A stretch of DNA of 64,000 bases from Bacillota bacterium (GTDB lineage: Bacteria > Bacillota > Clostridia > Christensenellales > UBA1242): NCBI GenBank assembly GCA_009784555.1, contig WRBO01000002.1:1-64000 (forward strand), written 5' to 3'. Shown here one piece after another: positions 17,282 to 26,758 of the stretch (position 1 is the stretch's first letter; each line of letters begins with the position of its first letter). The position numbers and the translations under genes are program-made. The notes below the pieces were generated by a model. The model worked only from the letters and a program-made list of their open reading frames with translations, had not been told where the DNA came from and made no database searches.

Positions 17282-18145
17282 TTAACCGACCCAACGGCCC
17301 CAGATGAAGCGGAGGGTGATGATGTTTATTAGTTGTTGGGCAATCCAGCCGATGAGGGTGTCGTTATAGCCCAGGATGTCGGATACAACACCAACGAAGA
17401 GGACCATTGGTTGAGGGCCGAACGAGGCCGAGTCCCAAGACATCAGGTCACGGTCGGCGTCCGAGCCGTCGCCTCCGCGGTTATCACCCATATAGAACAT
17501 GTAACCCGCGGGCACGGAGATTTCCCAACGATTGCGTTCGGGAACGAATTGAATAAAACGGGCGAACGGGCCGCGGTGAACGGCGTTCGGGCGTGTCCAG
17601 TTCCAAATTGATGTATAGGTAACATTTTGACCCCAATGCGCGTCCAGATACCATTCGTCAATGGCCTGGCCGTTTACATGTATTTCATAACGCCATGGGT
17701 GTTGGCCGATTGGTGTGTTTTCGCGCGGACGGCGATAGAAATAAACAAAGTCACCGTCCATGGCAATCATACGTTTGACAAAGAAATCAAACGGCAGTCC
17801 GTGTTCACCTATTTGCCCACCCTGGGGGTGATAGTGCCTGACAACGATGATGTTGCCCCGTTCGGGACGGGAATAGCGATTGACGACGACACTGTCGGTG
17901 TTGTTTCCGCCTACCCCATTGACCACCCAGTTAGGGTTCAGGGTCGTCATCATGCTGCTGCCCTCTACGAAAGATACCAAGAAAATAATTGTGAAAACAA
18001 TCATAGTTATGGAGAGTCCGACCGAGACACCGAAAAATCCGCCACTGGCAATATTTGCCAGGCGGTTTCCTATCGTCCCCTCGCGGAGATTTCGCCCTTC
18101 GTTAGCAACGCTGTGCTCTTGGGCGACGTATTCCCTGTTCCCCAT
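17282..18145 (-). CDS. lepB: Signal peptidase I
   Basis: 287 residues. Cleaves signal peptides on the outer face of the membrane. A transmembrane helix (about 38-62) is followed by the Ser box GSSMMTTLNPN and the Lys box FFVKRMIAMDGDFVY, giving the Ser/Lys dyad. GDNRGGDGSDADRDLMSWDS is the later conserved box, and a second hydrophobic segment closes the protein. I start at 18145 because TTGACA-18-TATGAT on the minus strand overlaps the upstream ATG at 18160, so that codon would lie outside the mRNA. A long poorly conserved insert holds the tandem NNTDS/PERG region. Confidence 0.9.
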   Translation of the reverse strand: MGNREYVAQEHSVANEGRNLREGTIGNRLANIASGGFFGVSVGLSITMIVFTIIFLVSFVEGSSMMTTLNPNWVVNGVGGNNTDSVVVNRYSRPERGNIIVVRHYHPQGGQIGEHGLPFDFFVKRMIAMDGDFVYFYRRPRENTPIGQHPWRYEIHVNGQAIDEWYLDAHWGQNVTYTSIWNWTRPNAVHRGPFARFIQFVPERNRWEISVPAGYMFYMGDNRGGDGSDADRDLMSWDSASFGPQPMVLFVGVVSDILGYNDTLIGWIAQQLINIITLRFIWGRWVG

Positions 18146-18204
18146 GACCTGTTCAATCATATATGATAAGCACCCTTGCTGTCAAACCATGATATTATAA
18201 ATAC

Positions 18205-18909
18205 ATGGAAGAAGATTTCGCCCAACGCGTTATAAAGAAACGCAAGAGCATTCGCGAGAACCGAAAGTTACGCGAACAGAAGATTTACACCCTGGGCGGT
18301 GAAATTTTTTCCGCCATTACGCATGGGATTACCGCCGCATTGGGGGTGGCCGCGTTGGTGCTGTTGATTGTATTTGCCAGCCGTTCCGATTACGGCGCAC
18401 GTGCTGTTGTTTCGGTGACGATTTTCGGGGTGTTTGCGTTGGCGGGGTTTTTGGTTTCGACGATTTATCATTCGTTGGCGATTAACAAGGGCAAGCGGGT
18501 TTTTCGTGTCCTGGACCATTGTTCGATATATTTCATTATCGCGGGAACATATACGCCGTTTAGCTTGCTGGCCGTTGGTGGGTGGATTGGATGGGTGTTG
18601 TTTTCCATTGTATGGGGATTGGCCGTTATTGGTTGCGCATTAACGGCAATCGACCGCGAACGTTTCAAAAAGTTCGCATTCGCATGTTATCTGATTATGG
18701 GATGGATGGGTGTTGTTGCCGCCGTTCCGTTGATTTCAAACATTGGAATTGGGGCGTCGTTTTGGCTGCTGCTTGGCGGTGGTGTTGCGTATACCTTGGG
18801 CGCGATAGTTTACAAGCAACCGGGCAAGTACACCCACGGCATTTGGCATTTGTTTACAATGGCGGGGTTGGTTCTGCAATTCCTGTCCATTCTATTTCTT
18901 CTGGTTTAA
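18205..18909 (+). CDS. Hemolysin III / YqfA-like membrane protein
   Basis: 234 residues with seven predicted helices, the PAQR-like fold. Diagnostic motifs: GGEIFSAITHGITA near residue 31, STIYHSLAINKGKRVFRVLDH near 90-110, then YFIIAGTYTPFSL, and a C-terminal GIWHLFTMAG. The conserved Ser, Asp and His residues are the likely zinc site. Despite the name, the physiological role in bacteria is unclear. No Shine-Dalgarno. TATTAT ends 6 bp before the ATG. Its last 56 bp overlap the 3' end of the opposite vanW-like gene. Confidence 0.9.
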   Translation: MEEDFAQRVIKKRKSIRENRKLREQKIYTLGGEIFSAITHGITAALGVAALVLLIVFASRSDYGARAVVSVTIFGVFALAGFLVSTIYHSLAINKGKRVFRVLDHCSIYFIIAGTYTPFSLLAVGGWIGWVLFSIVWGLAVIGCALTAIDRERFKKFAFACYLIMGWMGVVAAVPLISNIGIGASFWLLLGGGVAYTLGAIVYKQPGKYTHGIWHLFTMAGLVLQFLSILFLLV

Positions 18910-20158
18910 CGTATTCGATTATTCGCGGCTTTCCTTTATATGTACTCTTCCTTATGTATTTCGAGTCTATGTACGTTCCGTCACGATAACGGTCAAGATA
19001 CGTCTTTGTTTCCCGAGCATTCTTTCCATGGCATATGACCTTTTCGGTAAAGAACAGTCCCGGAACATCGCCGACAAATTCGGTTACCATTGGTTTGATA
19101 CGGGTTTCGACACGTGGTTTATATGTGAATTCCGATTGCGCACCAAAGATGCGAACCTGGGCCGTGTTTATTCGGCCTTTGTCGATCACACGGGCCTCTA
19201 TGTACAACGGCGCGTTTGTCGTGTTTTTGAATTTGAAATCGGCGGCCGATGAAACCATCGCATCCCGGCCGAGGGGAACATAAGAAATTGCCAGACTGTG
19301 ATTATGGCTCTCGACAATTTTTAACCCCGCCAACAAAACGGCATTGAACAGGGTCGTTGATGCCTGGCACACGCCTCCGCCCACGCCAGGTACGAATTCA
19401 CCGTCGATTATTATCTTGGCTTCCTCGTATTCGCGTTGCCGTGTCCGCGGGCCGACAACGCGGTTGAATGATACGGTATCGCCCGGTTGTACAACCAGAC
19501 CATCAAAAGATTCCAACGCCAATGTTATATTATTTTCACGCGGGGCGTTGTCCTCGAAATTCGTTGCGTATCCGCCGCGCAGAACGATGTCGCCCAGAAC
19601 CTCTTTGACATCGCGGGGATGTACGTCAACGACATGGGCAATGACCCGATTTTCATCATTCAACAGGGCCGTTATAATATCGGCGCAAAGCCGTTCGGTG
19701 TCCAATCGTTGCCCCACCCGTTGATTGGTGACCCAGAATTTTTCCCGTTTATCCGGGTCAAAGTTTATCCGTCCGTCCGAGTGAGGAACAAAGACCTCTC
19801 TTTCCAGTTTGGCTATATCCGTCCATATATCTGGGAACCAGCGAAGTGCCTCCGCGGGCGATAGGGTTGGGTCGTATCCCTTGTCGCCGAAAATTCGTTT
19901 CGCGCGTTGATAGATGTCCTGGCCTTGGGTAAATTCGTATTTGTCCAGGGCGTTCCACCAACGGTGTTCGTCCCGTATAAAAAATTCGTGCCCAGCACGC
20001 GTTATAAGCGTCCCGAATTTTTTGGACATTAATGAATCCAAAACATCACACGGAAATATCTGCGATATTTCCTGGGTCATGACAAAGGGCTGGTACGACC
20101 CCATCAACAAAACGCCGCACAAACACACAAGGCACACCGCCGCTATCTTTTGTTTCAC
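18854..20158 (-). CDS. VanW family protein with signal anchor
   Basis: 434 residues. The N-terminal hydrophobic helix (4-22) targets it outside the membrane. The VanW domain spans about 220-370 with GDTVSFNRVVGPRTRQREYEEA, FVPGVGGGVCQASTTLFNAVLLAGL and SLAISYVPLGRDA. VanW proteins accompany cell-wall functions but their reaction is unknown. The C-terminal 60 residues are extra. GTG start, CATAAT 6 bp before it, and no Shine-Dalgarno. Convergent overlap with the hlyIII-like gene. Confidence 0.9.
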   Translation of the reverse strand: MKQKIAAVCLVCLCGVLLMGSYQPFVMTQEISQIFPCDVLDSLMSKKFGTLITRAGHEFFIRDEHRWWNALDKYEFTQGQDIYQRAKRIFGDKGYDPTLSPAEALRWFPDIWTDIAKLEREVFVPHSDGRINFDPDKREKFWVTNQRVGQRLDTERLCADIITALLNDENRVIAHVVDVHPRDVKEVLGDIVLRGGYATNFEDNAPRENNITLALESFDGLVVQPGDTVSFNRVVGPRTRQREYEEAKIIIDGEFVPGVGGGVCQASTTLFNAVLLAGLKIVESHNHSLAISYVPLGRDAMVSSAADFKFKNTTNAPLYIEARVIDKGRINTAQVRIFGAQSEFTYKPRVETRIKPMVTEFVGDVPGLFFTEKVICHGKNARETKTYLDRYRDGTYIDSKYIRKSTYKGKPRIIEYVKPEEIEWTGIAEPTPPL

Positions 20159-20183
20159 GACATTATTATGTTAAGATAAAGCC

Positions 20184-21062
20184 ATGGAAATACATGCGGC
20201 CCCATTGGCGGGATATACCGACCATGCGTTCCGTCGGGTCTTGGCCCGATGCGGGGCGCGGATTTTGTATACGGAAATGGTGTCCGCCACCGCGATGTTT
20301 TACGGGTCGGACAAGACGATAAATTTACTGGGCCATGATCGCGGTGTGTACAACGTGGTTCAATTGTTTGGATCACGTCCCGAACATTTTGAATTCGCAA
20401 TAAAGAGCGGACATTTAGATGCCTTTGACGAGATAAACATAAATATGGGCTGCCCCGCCCCAAAGATAATAAAAAACGGCGAAGGCAGTGCGTTGATGAA
20501 AAACCCCGAATTGGCCCGCCGCATAATTGAAACATGTGTCCGCGCAACGACAAAACCCATCAGTGTTAAAATGCGCCTGGGGTTCACCGAGCCAATCGCA
20601 ACAGTAACAGAGTTCGCGAAAATGTGCGAAGAGGCGGGCGCACACAGGATAATAGTTCACGGCAGATACACCAGCCAAGGTTACAGCGGCATTGCCAATT
20701 GGAACAAAATAGCCGAGGTTGTGCGGTCGGTAAAAATCCCCGTCATCGCAAACGGCGATGTTGTTGATTTGGAATCGGCAAAAAAATGTCTGGACGCAAC
20801 GGGTGCCGCGGGTTTGATGATTGGCCGCGCGCTAATGGGGGCACCATGGAAAATCGACCCGACGTTTACACCAACCCCCGAATTCATCCGCGACATTATT
20901 AAATTTCACATTGAAACTGCGATAGAACTAAACGCGTACTTTCCCGAAATGAAAAAGCATCTGTTGTTTTATTGCAATCACCTGTCCAATTCGCGCGATA
21001 AAAAGCTGTTAATCGCAAAGGCCGAAAATTTTGACGAGGCCCGAAAAATCATGGAAATTTAA
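20184..21062 (+). CDS. dus: tRNA-dihydrouridine synthase
   Basis: 292 residues. Reduces specific uridines in tRNA with FMN. The TIM barrel starts at APLAGYTDHAFRRV. The catalytic Cys is C90 in NINMGCPAPKI. VKMRLGF, HGRY, IANGDV and GRALMGAPW are the FMN/phosphate-binding segments. The C-terminal helical domain is short but present. No Shine-Dalgarno: TTGTTT (20150-20155), 16 bp, TAAGAT (20172-20177), 6 bp, ATG. The promoter overlaps that of the divergent vanW-like gene. Confidence 0.95.
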   Translation: MEIHAAPLAGYTDHAFRRVLARCGARILYTEMVSATAMFYGSDKTINLLGHDRGVYNVVQLFGSRPEHFEFAIKSGHLDAFDEININMGCPAPKIIKNGEGSALMKNPELARRIIETCVRATTKPISVKMRLGFTEPIATVTEFAKMCEEAGAHRIIVHGRYTSQGYSGIANWNKIAEVVRSVKIPVIANGDVVDLESAKKCLDATGAAGLMIGRALMGAPWKIDPTFTPTPEFIRDIIKFHIETAIELNAYFPEMKKHLLFYCNHLSNSRDKKLLIAKAENFDEARKIMEI

Positions 21063-21526
21063 TAACCGCCAAGGAGTATAGGCCATCCGACTATTGTTTC
21101 GTGCGCCCTCTCGACAATTTGTAAATTAATACGTCGGCCGTCAGATGTTATAAAATCGCGGCCGCGGGTGTTGTGGGCGTATGTTATGTGACCCGCGTGT
21201 ATTTGTTGCGTGGACACGACATGATGCCCCAAACGGTTCAGAATTTCGGATGCATTGGTTCGTGGCAACCGTATGCTCTCGCCATCTATGTGGTTGAACT
21301 TTGCGCGCAATGCCGCGGCGTTGTGTGATGATGTTATGTACACATGACCCAGGGCGATGTCTATGCGACGTTCGACAAGGGGACTGTTGACCAATTCCCT
21401 GCTATAAATACGGAACTCGCCATTGCCCAGGGTTTCCAACTGGGGATTGCCCATTGTTCCAAAATGCCAAACCAACAATGCCGCGCACCCCGCAACAAAG
21501 ACAATAAATTTCGGTGCGTTGGTCAT
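21059..21526 (-). CDS. Membrane-anchored hypothetical protein
   Basis: 155 residues from the ATG at 21526. A short N-terminal transmembrane helix (about 6-24) is followed by an extracytoplasmic alpha/beta domain (ALGHVYITSSHNAAALRAKF ...). No recognised family. The start is chosen because GATAAT ends 6 bp before it and the hydrophobic helix follows directly. The frame extends 13 codons further without support. Overlaps the dus 3' end by 4 bp, convergently. Confidence 0.55.
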   Translation of the reverse strand: MTNAPKFIVFVAGCAALLVWHFGTMGNPQLETLGNGEFRIYSRELVNSPLVERRIDIALGHVYITSSHNAAALRAKFNHIDGESIRLPRTNASEILNRLGHHVVSTQQIHAGHITYAHNTRGRDFITSDGRRINLQIVERAHETIVGWPILLGGY

Positions 21527-21563
21527 GTGTACATTATCGACCGCACCATGATATATTAGACCC

Positions 21564-22337
21564 ATGCCGCAACAAAGAAAACGGGAAGACCCGGACGTAC
21601 ATAAACAAATTCATAATGGCCGCCGCGAAAAGCTGCGTGCCTCGTTTTTGAAATATGGATTAGAATCATTTAACCCGGTCCAGGTTTTGGAATACGCGTT
21701 GGGCCTGGCTATTCCCCGCATTGATACAAATCCAATTGCGCACGCATTGATAAACCGGTTCGGCAGTTTATCAGGAGTGCTAGAAGCCCACCCCGACAGA
21801 TTACAGGAAATCGACGGCATAGGCGAGGTCAGCGCGATATTCATTTCGTTCCTGCGCCAATTTGCGAAATATGCGGCCGCATTGGAAAATCACCAGCACA
21901 AAATCAAATCCCCCGCCGAGGCAATCGAACACCTGCAATCCATTATGGGTATGGCATTGGAGGAAGAATTAGTTATCCTGTGCATGGACCGCAACGGTAC
22001 ATTATTGTTACAGGAACAAATTCGCGGAAACCAAAGTCGGGTCGAGGTTCACCTGCGCAACATTGTCGATGCAATCATGCGGGTAAAGAGTGCGTATGTA
22101 ATATTGGCCCACAACCATATTGACGAATCGGTTAATCCGTCCGACGCGGATATACATTTCACGCGAACGTTGTTGGGAATATTGCGTCCATTGGAAATTA
22201 TGGTCATGGACCATTTGATATTCGGAAAAGATGGAAAGGTATTCAGTTTCGCGGGCAAAGGATTATTGGGTGTATTGGAACGCGAACACCGTGCATTTAT
22301 AAATTGCAAAGATTACGAAGAAATGATTAACGGTTGA
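21564..22337 (+). CDS. radC: RadC-like JAB/MPN domain protein
   Basis: 257 residues. An N-terminal helix-hairpin-helix region (LQEIDGIGEVSA) precedes the JAB domain. The metal motif is HNHIDESVNPSDAD (H183, H185, D196). E-type ligands lie earlier. RadC is common, but its historic link to repair is not established and its substrate is unknown. The usual HNHPSG reads HNHIDE here. TATATT ends 6 bp before the ATG, without Shine-Dalgarno. Confidence 0.92.
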   Translation: MPQQRKREDPDVHKQIHNGRREKLRASFLKYGLESFNPVQVLEYALGLAIPRIDTNPIAHALINRFGSLSGVLEAHPDRLQEIDGIGEVSAIFISFLRQFAKYAAALENHQHKIKSPAEAIEHLQSIMGMALEEELVILCMDRNGTLLLQEQIRGNQSRVEVHLRNIVDAIMRVKSAYVILAHNHIDESVNPSDADIHFTRTLLGILRPLEIMVMDHLIFGKDGKVFSFAGKGLLGVLEREHRAFINCKDYEEMING

Positions 22338-22340
22338 TAA

Positions 22341-22622
22341 CTATTGTTGTTGTGTCCAGTGATTTTGGCCCGGCCGCCCCAACCCCAATTCATCGCGGGC
22401 ATAATCCAAGATAAATTGCCATGTATCCATGTATTCTAATTCGTTTTGTATATTGCGTAATTGTTGTTCCAATCGTGCGTTTTCCATCGCCAATGCATCC
22501 GCCCGCGACAATCGCGTGTGGTTCATCGACATAATCAAAACCAAAACCAAGACCAACGTAAACAACAATGTCACGGCCCCGACAACGACGATTTGTAATC
22601 TCTTTTGTGCGATTGCGTCCAT
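22341..22622 (-). CDS. DivIC/FtsB-like septum formation protein
   Basis: 93 residues with the classic layout: a short cytoplasmic N-terminus, one transmembrane helix (about 9-33), then a coiled coil (SRADALAMENARLEQQLRNIQNEL) and a short domain ending ARDELGLGRPGQ, a typical FtsB/DivIC phrase. Such proteins form the FtsQ-FtsL-FtsB complex that activates septal wall synthesis. The start lies 3 bp after the upstream phosphoesterase stop, so it is likely co-transcribed. Confidence 0.85.
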   Translation of the reverse strand: MDAIAQKRLQIVVVGAVTLLFTLVLVLVLIMSMNHTRLSRADALAMENARLEQQLRNIQNELEYMDTWQFILDYARDELGLGRPGQNHWTQQQ

Positions 22623-22625
22623 GTT

Positions 22626-23375
22626 CTATTTTACCTCGTTAAAATCAATTCCGAAACAAAATTTGCCAAAGTTTTCTTTTTCAGGGATAGGCAGGGTTCG
22701 CATCTTTTCCTCGAACCGCTTGCGGTTGAATTTTATGTTGACGCGGTAAATGTCCAGGTTGCTGTCTTCCTTACATATGTGGTGGTTCACATCAAAATAT
22801 GTATAGAACGTTTTGTCGCCTTTGACGCAACCACTGCTGCCGTTACATACGTATGACTTACCACTCTCGTTTATAATTATTTTGCGGGTATGAATGTGTC
22901 CAAAAAAGACGATATCACAATTTTTCACGCCGAACAACCTGTCCAAATGCGCCTCGGTAAATTCATCATAATCATCACGCACAACGCCGTTTTCATCGTG
23001 GCTGTAATGTGTGAACAGGACATTAAACCCCTTGTAAGAAATTTTGTATTCGTGCGGCATAGATTTGATAAATCGCAAGTCGTCGTTGTCCAAACTCTTG
23101 TATATGTATTCCATGTGTTTGATACCGGCATATGTCATTGTGCTGACGCTGCTGTCGTAACGCACCATTCGTTGTTCATGATTGCCCGTAACACATTTAA
23201 CCTTGTCTTTGTATTTGGACAGCAATTTCAAACACGCCGAGGAATCGGGGCCAAAGGTAATCGCATCCCCCAAAAAGTACGCTTGTTTAATCTTGCGGTT
23301 GCGGCGGATATGTTTCAATATGGCCTCCAGGGCCTCTAGGTTGCCGTGAACATCTCCAAATACTGCTATTGCCAT
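22626..23375 (-). CDS. Calcineurin-like metallophosphoesterase
   Basis: 249 residues. Ordered metal-binding motifs: GDVHGN (7-12), GDAITFGPD, GNHEQRM, THYS and GHIHTRK. This is the YfcE/ApaH-like fold that hydrolyses phosphoesters, and the substrate cannot be told. A basic C-terminal extension (NRKRFEEKMRTLP) is extra. GGGGGAG precedes the ATG. Followed at 3 bp by the DivIC-like gene. Confidence 0.9.
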   Translation of the reverse strand: MAIAVFGDVHGNLEALEAILKHIRRNRKIKQAYFLGDAITFGPDSSACLKLLSKYKDKVKCVTGNHEQRMVRYDSSVSTMTYAGIKHMEYIYKSLDNDDLRFIKSMPHEYKISYKGFNVLFTHYSHDENGVVRDDYDEFTEAHLDRLFGVKNCDIVFFGHIHTRKIIINESGKSYVCNGSSGCVKGDKTFYTYFDVNHHICKEDSNLDIYRVNIKFNRKRFEEKMRTLPIPEKENFGKFCFGIDFNEVK

Positions 23376-23422
23376 CTACTCCCCCTCTTGGACATGTAAT
23401 ATATCACAGTTACGCAATATTG

Positions 23423-23854
23423 TTACAACATTTGCTCGCGCATCTTTTTCTTTTCTTTGTTGTCGATTTCGCGCTTGGCCTCCATTTCATCGAAAACATT
23501 TGCCTTGACGTGTTTGCGCATTTCCATCATGTCTTGTAATGTTATCTTTTCGCGTGGAACCTTTACCTTGGTCGCCTCGTATGACGAGATATACTCGGCA
23601 ATAATTTCCTCGAAAGGCACGTCCAAGGTCGAGGCCATGACATGCCAATAAAACAACATCTCGCCCAAAATCTCGGCCATACGGCGTTGCCGCTCGGGGC
23701 TGTATGGACTTTCGCTGAAACCTACTGCACCGACTATTTCTGCGGCTTGGCCTGTGGATTTGCTCATCCCTATGCCTGCGTACGCCAATGCGTTACGTAA
23801 TGTCATCCCTTCTTCCGTCAAAAATTCCCTGACCAGATTTTCCATTTGTTCCAT
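23423..23854 (-). CDS. MazG-like nucleotide pyrophosphohydrolase
   Basis: 143 residues, all-helical. The region AAEIVGAVGF...MAEILGEMLFYWHVMASTLDVPFEEI matches the MazG-like helical core (paired acidic helices EExxE and ExLGDxLxY), where Glu and Asp bind magnesium. The family removes pyrophosphate from non-canonical or excess NTPs. The second motif reads ELGE instead of ELGD. The C-terminal 35 residues form a charged helix. It lies just after uppP and is probably in its transcript. Confidence 0.75.
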   Translation of the reverse strand: MEQMENLVREFLTEEGMTLRNALAYAGIGMSKSTGQAAEIVGAVGFSESPYSPERQRRMAEILGEMLFYWHVMASTLDVPFEEIIAEYISSYEATKVKVPREKITLQDMMEMRKHVKANVFDEMEAKREIDNKEKKKMREQML

Positions 23855-23857
23855 ACG

Positions 23858-24610
23858 TCAGTTTAGTATAAACAACGTCGCAATGGCAAGAGCAATTAAA
23901 TAGATTGAAAAATACCACAACCGTATTCGGCGAACGATGCGCAACATGAACTTGATTGAAAACACCCCCGCAACCAAAGCAACAATAAATGCCAGCACCA
24001 ACTGCAATCCATCCACCCCCATCGTTATGGGACCGTCCCCAGTGACCTCGAACAACAACGCCCCGATGATAATGGGAATGGACATGAGGAAGCTAAACTC
24101 CGCCGCCGCCTCTCGCCCCGAACCCGTCGCCATTGCGGTGGCGATGGTAAACCCCGAACGCGAAAACCCAGGAATTACCGCCAACCCCTGGGCCAATCCC
24201 GTTGCCGCGGCCGAACGCATTTTCACCTCGCCCTCGTTCCGTTTAATGAATGTCGTTGCAAACAAAACAATCGCGGTAATCATAAACGTGATTGGCAATA
24301 TCGACGCGGTAAAAGTCCGTTCAATAAAATCGCGAAACAATAAAACAAACGTAACGGTAATAATGGTCGCCAACAACAATGCGTATACCTTTGGTTGTAA
24401 TGGATTTTTCAACATTGCCCAAATTTTGCGCCAAAACACCAATAAAACGGCACATAATGTTGCGATATGCAAAACAATGTTAAACAGTAACAAGTCACCA
24501 TCAAGACCAAATATATGTTGTGCCAGGATAAGGTGCCCGCTGCTGCTGACAGGCAGGAACTCTGTCAACCCCTGTACCAACCCCAAGATAATCGCAACGA
24601 TGATTGTCAT
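23858..24610 (-). CDS. uppP: Undecaprenyl-diphosphatase
   Basis: 250 residues, eight hydrophobic segments. Recycles the lipid carrier of cell-wall synthesis and gives bacitracin tolerance. Signature motifs: QGLTEFLPVSSSGHL (14-28) and PGFSRSGFTIATAMATG (about 155-171). ATGA overlap with the upstream lipoprotein gene shows translational coupling. Confidence 0.96.
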   Translation of the reverse strand: MTIIVAIILGLVQGLTEFLPVSSSGHLILAQHIFGLDGDLLLFNIVLHIATLCAVLLVFWRKIWAMLKNPLQPKVYALLLATIITVTFVLLFRDFIERTFTASILPITFMITAIVLFATTFIKRNEGEVKMRSAAATGLAQGLAVIPGFSRSGFTIATAMATGSGREAAAEFSFLMSIPIIIGALLFEVTGDGPITMGVDGLQLVLAFIVALVAGVFSIKFMLRIVRRIRLWYFSIYLIALAIATLFILN

Positions 24611-25242
24611 TTCCTAGTTATATGTAAATGGCGGGATACAAAATACACGGTCGTCATAAACACCGCCGTCATCAAAACGGCCAAGCCATACCACATCGGG
24701 GTGTTCGCGTATCGGTCGCGCAGGGTTATATTCGACAACTCCGCCCCCGTGAAATAATGACTTCTTTGCGGGGTTGTATACACGAAAACCATACCGACGT
24801 CGCGGGTTTCACATTCGACCATATTCAAAAACATATTTACCAAAATCGCCGCTTTGTTTGTTTCTGCCGTCAAAAAATCTGTAAAGGGGTTTTCGATATA
24901 TGTCGTACGACTTATAAAAAAAGCCGTGCGTTCTATCTCCCTCGTGGTTTTCAAATCCGTATCCATGACCACGCGGATGTAATCCATACCCTCGGTTATG
25001 TCGCCGAACTCCTCACCCATGATAAAATTCGTGATTTTCAATCGCGCGGTCTTGTGCGCAACCGTTCTGTCAAAGTTCAATTGCACGACCTGGACAACCT
25101 CTGCGTTTGATTTACGTTGAACAATAATCTGGGCGCGCCCCCCAATCACGGGTTCGCCCGCGGCCGCCGAACACCCCGCAAACAAAAAAACGGCCACCCC
25201 AGCCATGCACACCGACACAATCGACATAGTTAATTTCTTCAT
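24607..25242 (-). CDS. Lipoprotein with C-terminal membrane helix
   Basis: 211 residues. The signal sequence ends in a lipobox LFAGC near residue 24. A mostly beta extracytoplasmic domain follows, and a transmembrane helix near 183-203 anchors the C-terminus, an unusual double anchor. No family recognised. TAATAT ends 5 bp before the ATG with TTAGGG 16 bp upstream, so a leaderless start is likely. Couples to uppP by ATGA. Confidence 0.65.
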   Translation of the reverse strand: MKKLTMSIVSVCMAGVAVFLFAGCSAAAGEPVIGGRAQIIVQRKSNAEVVQVVQLNFDRTVAHKTARLKITNFIMGEEFGDITEGMDYIRVVMDTDLKTTREIERTAFFISRTTYIENPFTDFLTAETNKAAILVNMFLNMVECETRDVGMVFVYTTPQRSHYFTGAELSNITLRDRYANTPMWYGLAVLMTAVFMTTVYFVSRHLHITRK

Positions 25243-25275
25243 TCCTTATATTACTATTCGCACTAGGAACCCTAA

Positions 25276-25304
25276 TTGACTCTCCGCGCGATATAAGATA
25301 AAAT
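25276..25304 (+). promoter_or_regulatory. Leaderless-type promoter of the 25310 gene
   Basis: TTGACT (25276-25281), 17 bp, TAAAAT (25299-25304), then 5 bp to the ATG. A clear example of the leaderless layout. Confidence 0.75.
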
Positions 25305-25309
25305 AGGTA

Positions 25310-25600
25310 ATGGAAAATTTTACACTGCCCCAAAACATAGACGCCCTTGTCCGTCGCCGCAATGAAATATTGAACGTATTGAATGCAAACAAATCAAAGC
25401 CGGGATTCAACCCAAACAACACGGTCGGATTGCCGGGCGAAGAAGTTCTCATCAACGAATTTTTTGAAATAGAGCGCGCACTGCGCGGCGAGCCAACATG
25501 GGGTTCCCTAACCGCAAACGCACAAAAACCAATAGAGCCATCCGTCCAAGCCGCCGCATCAAACATCTATCAATTCCCAACCGCCGAAAAGAGAAACTAG
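25310..25600 (+). CDS. Small hypothetical protein (96 aa)
   Basis: Soluble. The N-terminal half is helical ([20 protein letters not shown]), the middle glycine/proline-rich, and the C-terminus probably disordered. No known family. The strong promoter ending 5 bp before the ATG supports its reality. Its stop overlaps that of pyk by 4 bp. Confidence 0.6.
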   Translation: MENFTLPQNIDALVRRRNEILNVLNANKSKPGFNPNNTVGLPGEEVLINEFFEIERALRGEPTWGSLTANAQKPIEPSVQAAASNIYQFPTAEKRN

Positions 25601-26601
25601 AACCCTGCCCCCTCGGCCTCTATCACCACACGCCGCATAATGTCAACGCACTCGATTGGCCATTCGCCGCGGGCTGTTTCGCCGCTGGTCATCACTGCGG
25701 TTGCGCCATCCCATACCGCGTTGGCGACATCCCCGACCTCTGCCCTTGTTGGGCGGGGTTTATATGTCATGGATTCCAACATCTCGGTCGCGACAATCAC
25801 AAACCGCCCCGCCGCGTTACATTTTCGGATAATGTGTTTTTGCAGGGTGGGGATTTGTTCCAACGGATACGCAACACCCAAATCACCGCGCGCAACCATT
25901 ATGCCGTCCGATATCGCAATAATTTCGTCCAGATTTTTAATCGACAACGAACTTTCAATCTTTGAAATAATTGGCGTATTTTTACCGATAAATTCGCGCA
26001 TTTCGACGACTTCGCGTGCGTGGCTTACAAAACTGGCCGCCACCATATCCACCGTTTCCTCCGTACCCATTTTCAAATCCGCCTTATCCAACTCGGACAA
26101 AAACGGCATCTTGAAATCCACGTCGGGAATGTACAAACTTTTACGTTGGCCCAATTTCCCGCCAATCACAACGCGAGTTATGACATTCGTACCCTTTACA
26201 TCCGTAACCACCAATTTCAACCGCGCATCATCGACCAAAATTTCCTGCCCCACCTTCATGCTCTGGGCAAAATTCGTCGGATACGGCACAGACACACAGG
26301 CACAGTTCCCAACACACTCATAATTAGAAAGCATCAATTCCTGGCCCGTGACCAATTCGACCTCGCCGCCCTTTAACGCGCCGATACGAATGTCTGGGCC
26401 CTTTGTGTCCAACATAATCTGAAAGTCCAATTTCTTCTTCGTCCGCACATCTTTTAATCGGCGAATTAAATCGCGATTTTGTTCGGTCGTGCCGTGGCTG
26501 CAATTAACACGCGCAACATTCATCCCCGTGCGCGCCAATTGCTCTATCCTCTCGGGCGACCAAGACGCAGGCCCAATCGTGCAAATTATCTTTGTTTTCA
26601 T
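25597..26601 (-). CDS. pyk: Pyruvate kinase lacking the C-terminal domain
   Basis: 334 residues against 470-590 in the family. Transfers phosphate from phosphoenolpyruvate to ADP. The catalytic A domain and the B domain are complete: [22 protein letters not shown] (63-74), SKIES with catalytic K214 and E216, MVARGDLGV, and [12 protein letters not shown] (302-312). The protein then stops after [16 protein letters not shown], so the C-domain (effector site and part of the tetramer interface) is absent. No remnant is seen in any frame downstream. An allosterically unregulated form is likely. Start: TAACAT with extended TGA ends 6 bp before the ATG. Confidence 0.93.
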   Translation of the reverse strand: MKTKIICTIGPASWSPERIEQLARTGMNVARVNCSHGTTEQNRDLIRRLKDVRTKKKLDFQIMLDTKGPDIRIGALKGGEVELVTGQELMLSNYECVGNCACVSVPYPTNFAQSMKVGQEILVDDARLKLVVTDVKGTNVITRVVIGGKLGQRKSLYIPDVDFKMPFLSELDKADLKMGTEETVDMVAASFVSHAREVVEMREFIGKNTPIISKIESSLSIKNLDEIIAISDGIMVARGDLGVAYPLEQIPTLQKHIIRKCNAAGRFVIVATEMLESMTYKPRPTRAEVGDVANAVWDGATAVMTSGETARGEWPIECVDIMRRVVIEAEGAGF

Positions 26602-26672
26602 AACAATATGTTATCACCAAACTATGCCAACGTGAAAACAAAAAAGAGGTGCCAACCAGACAACCTCTATAC

Positions 26673-26750
26673 TTTAGTGCGCAAGGGGGTTTGGGGGCAC
26701 TCGCTTTGCCCCCAATCGTTTTTGGTTCTTTTGGCAACCCAAAAGAACAA
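26673..26750. repeat. 78 nt two-hairpin repeat, copy 1
   Basis: Differs from 33088-33165 at 4 of 78 positions. Contains GGGGGCA/TGCCCCC (7 bp stem) and GTTCTTTTGG-CAAC-CCAAAAGAAC (10 bp stem). Lies between jag and pyk. REP/MITE-like in size. It may also terminate jag transcription. The remainder of the gap 26602-26758 holds nothing else. Confidence 0.8.
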
Positions 26751-26758
26751 TACAGGAG

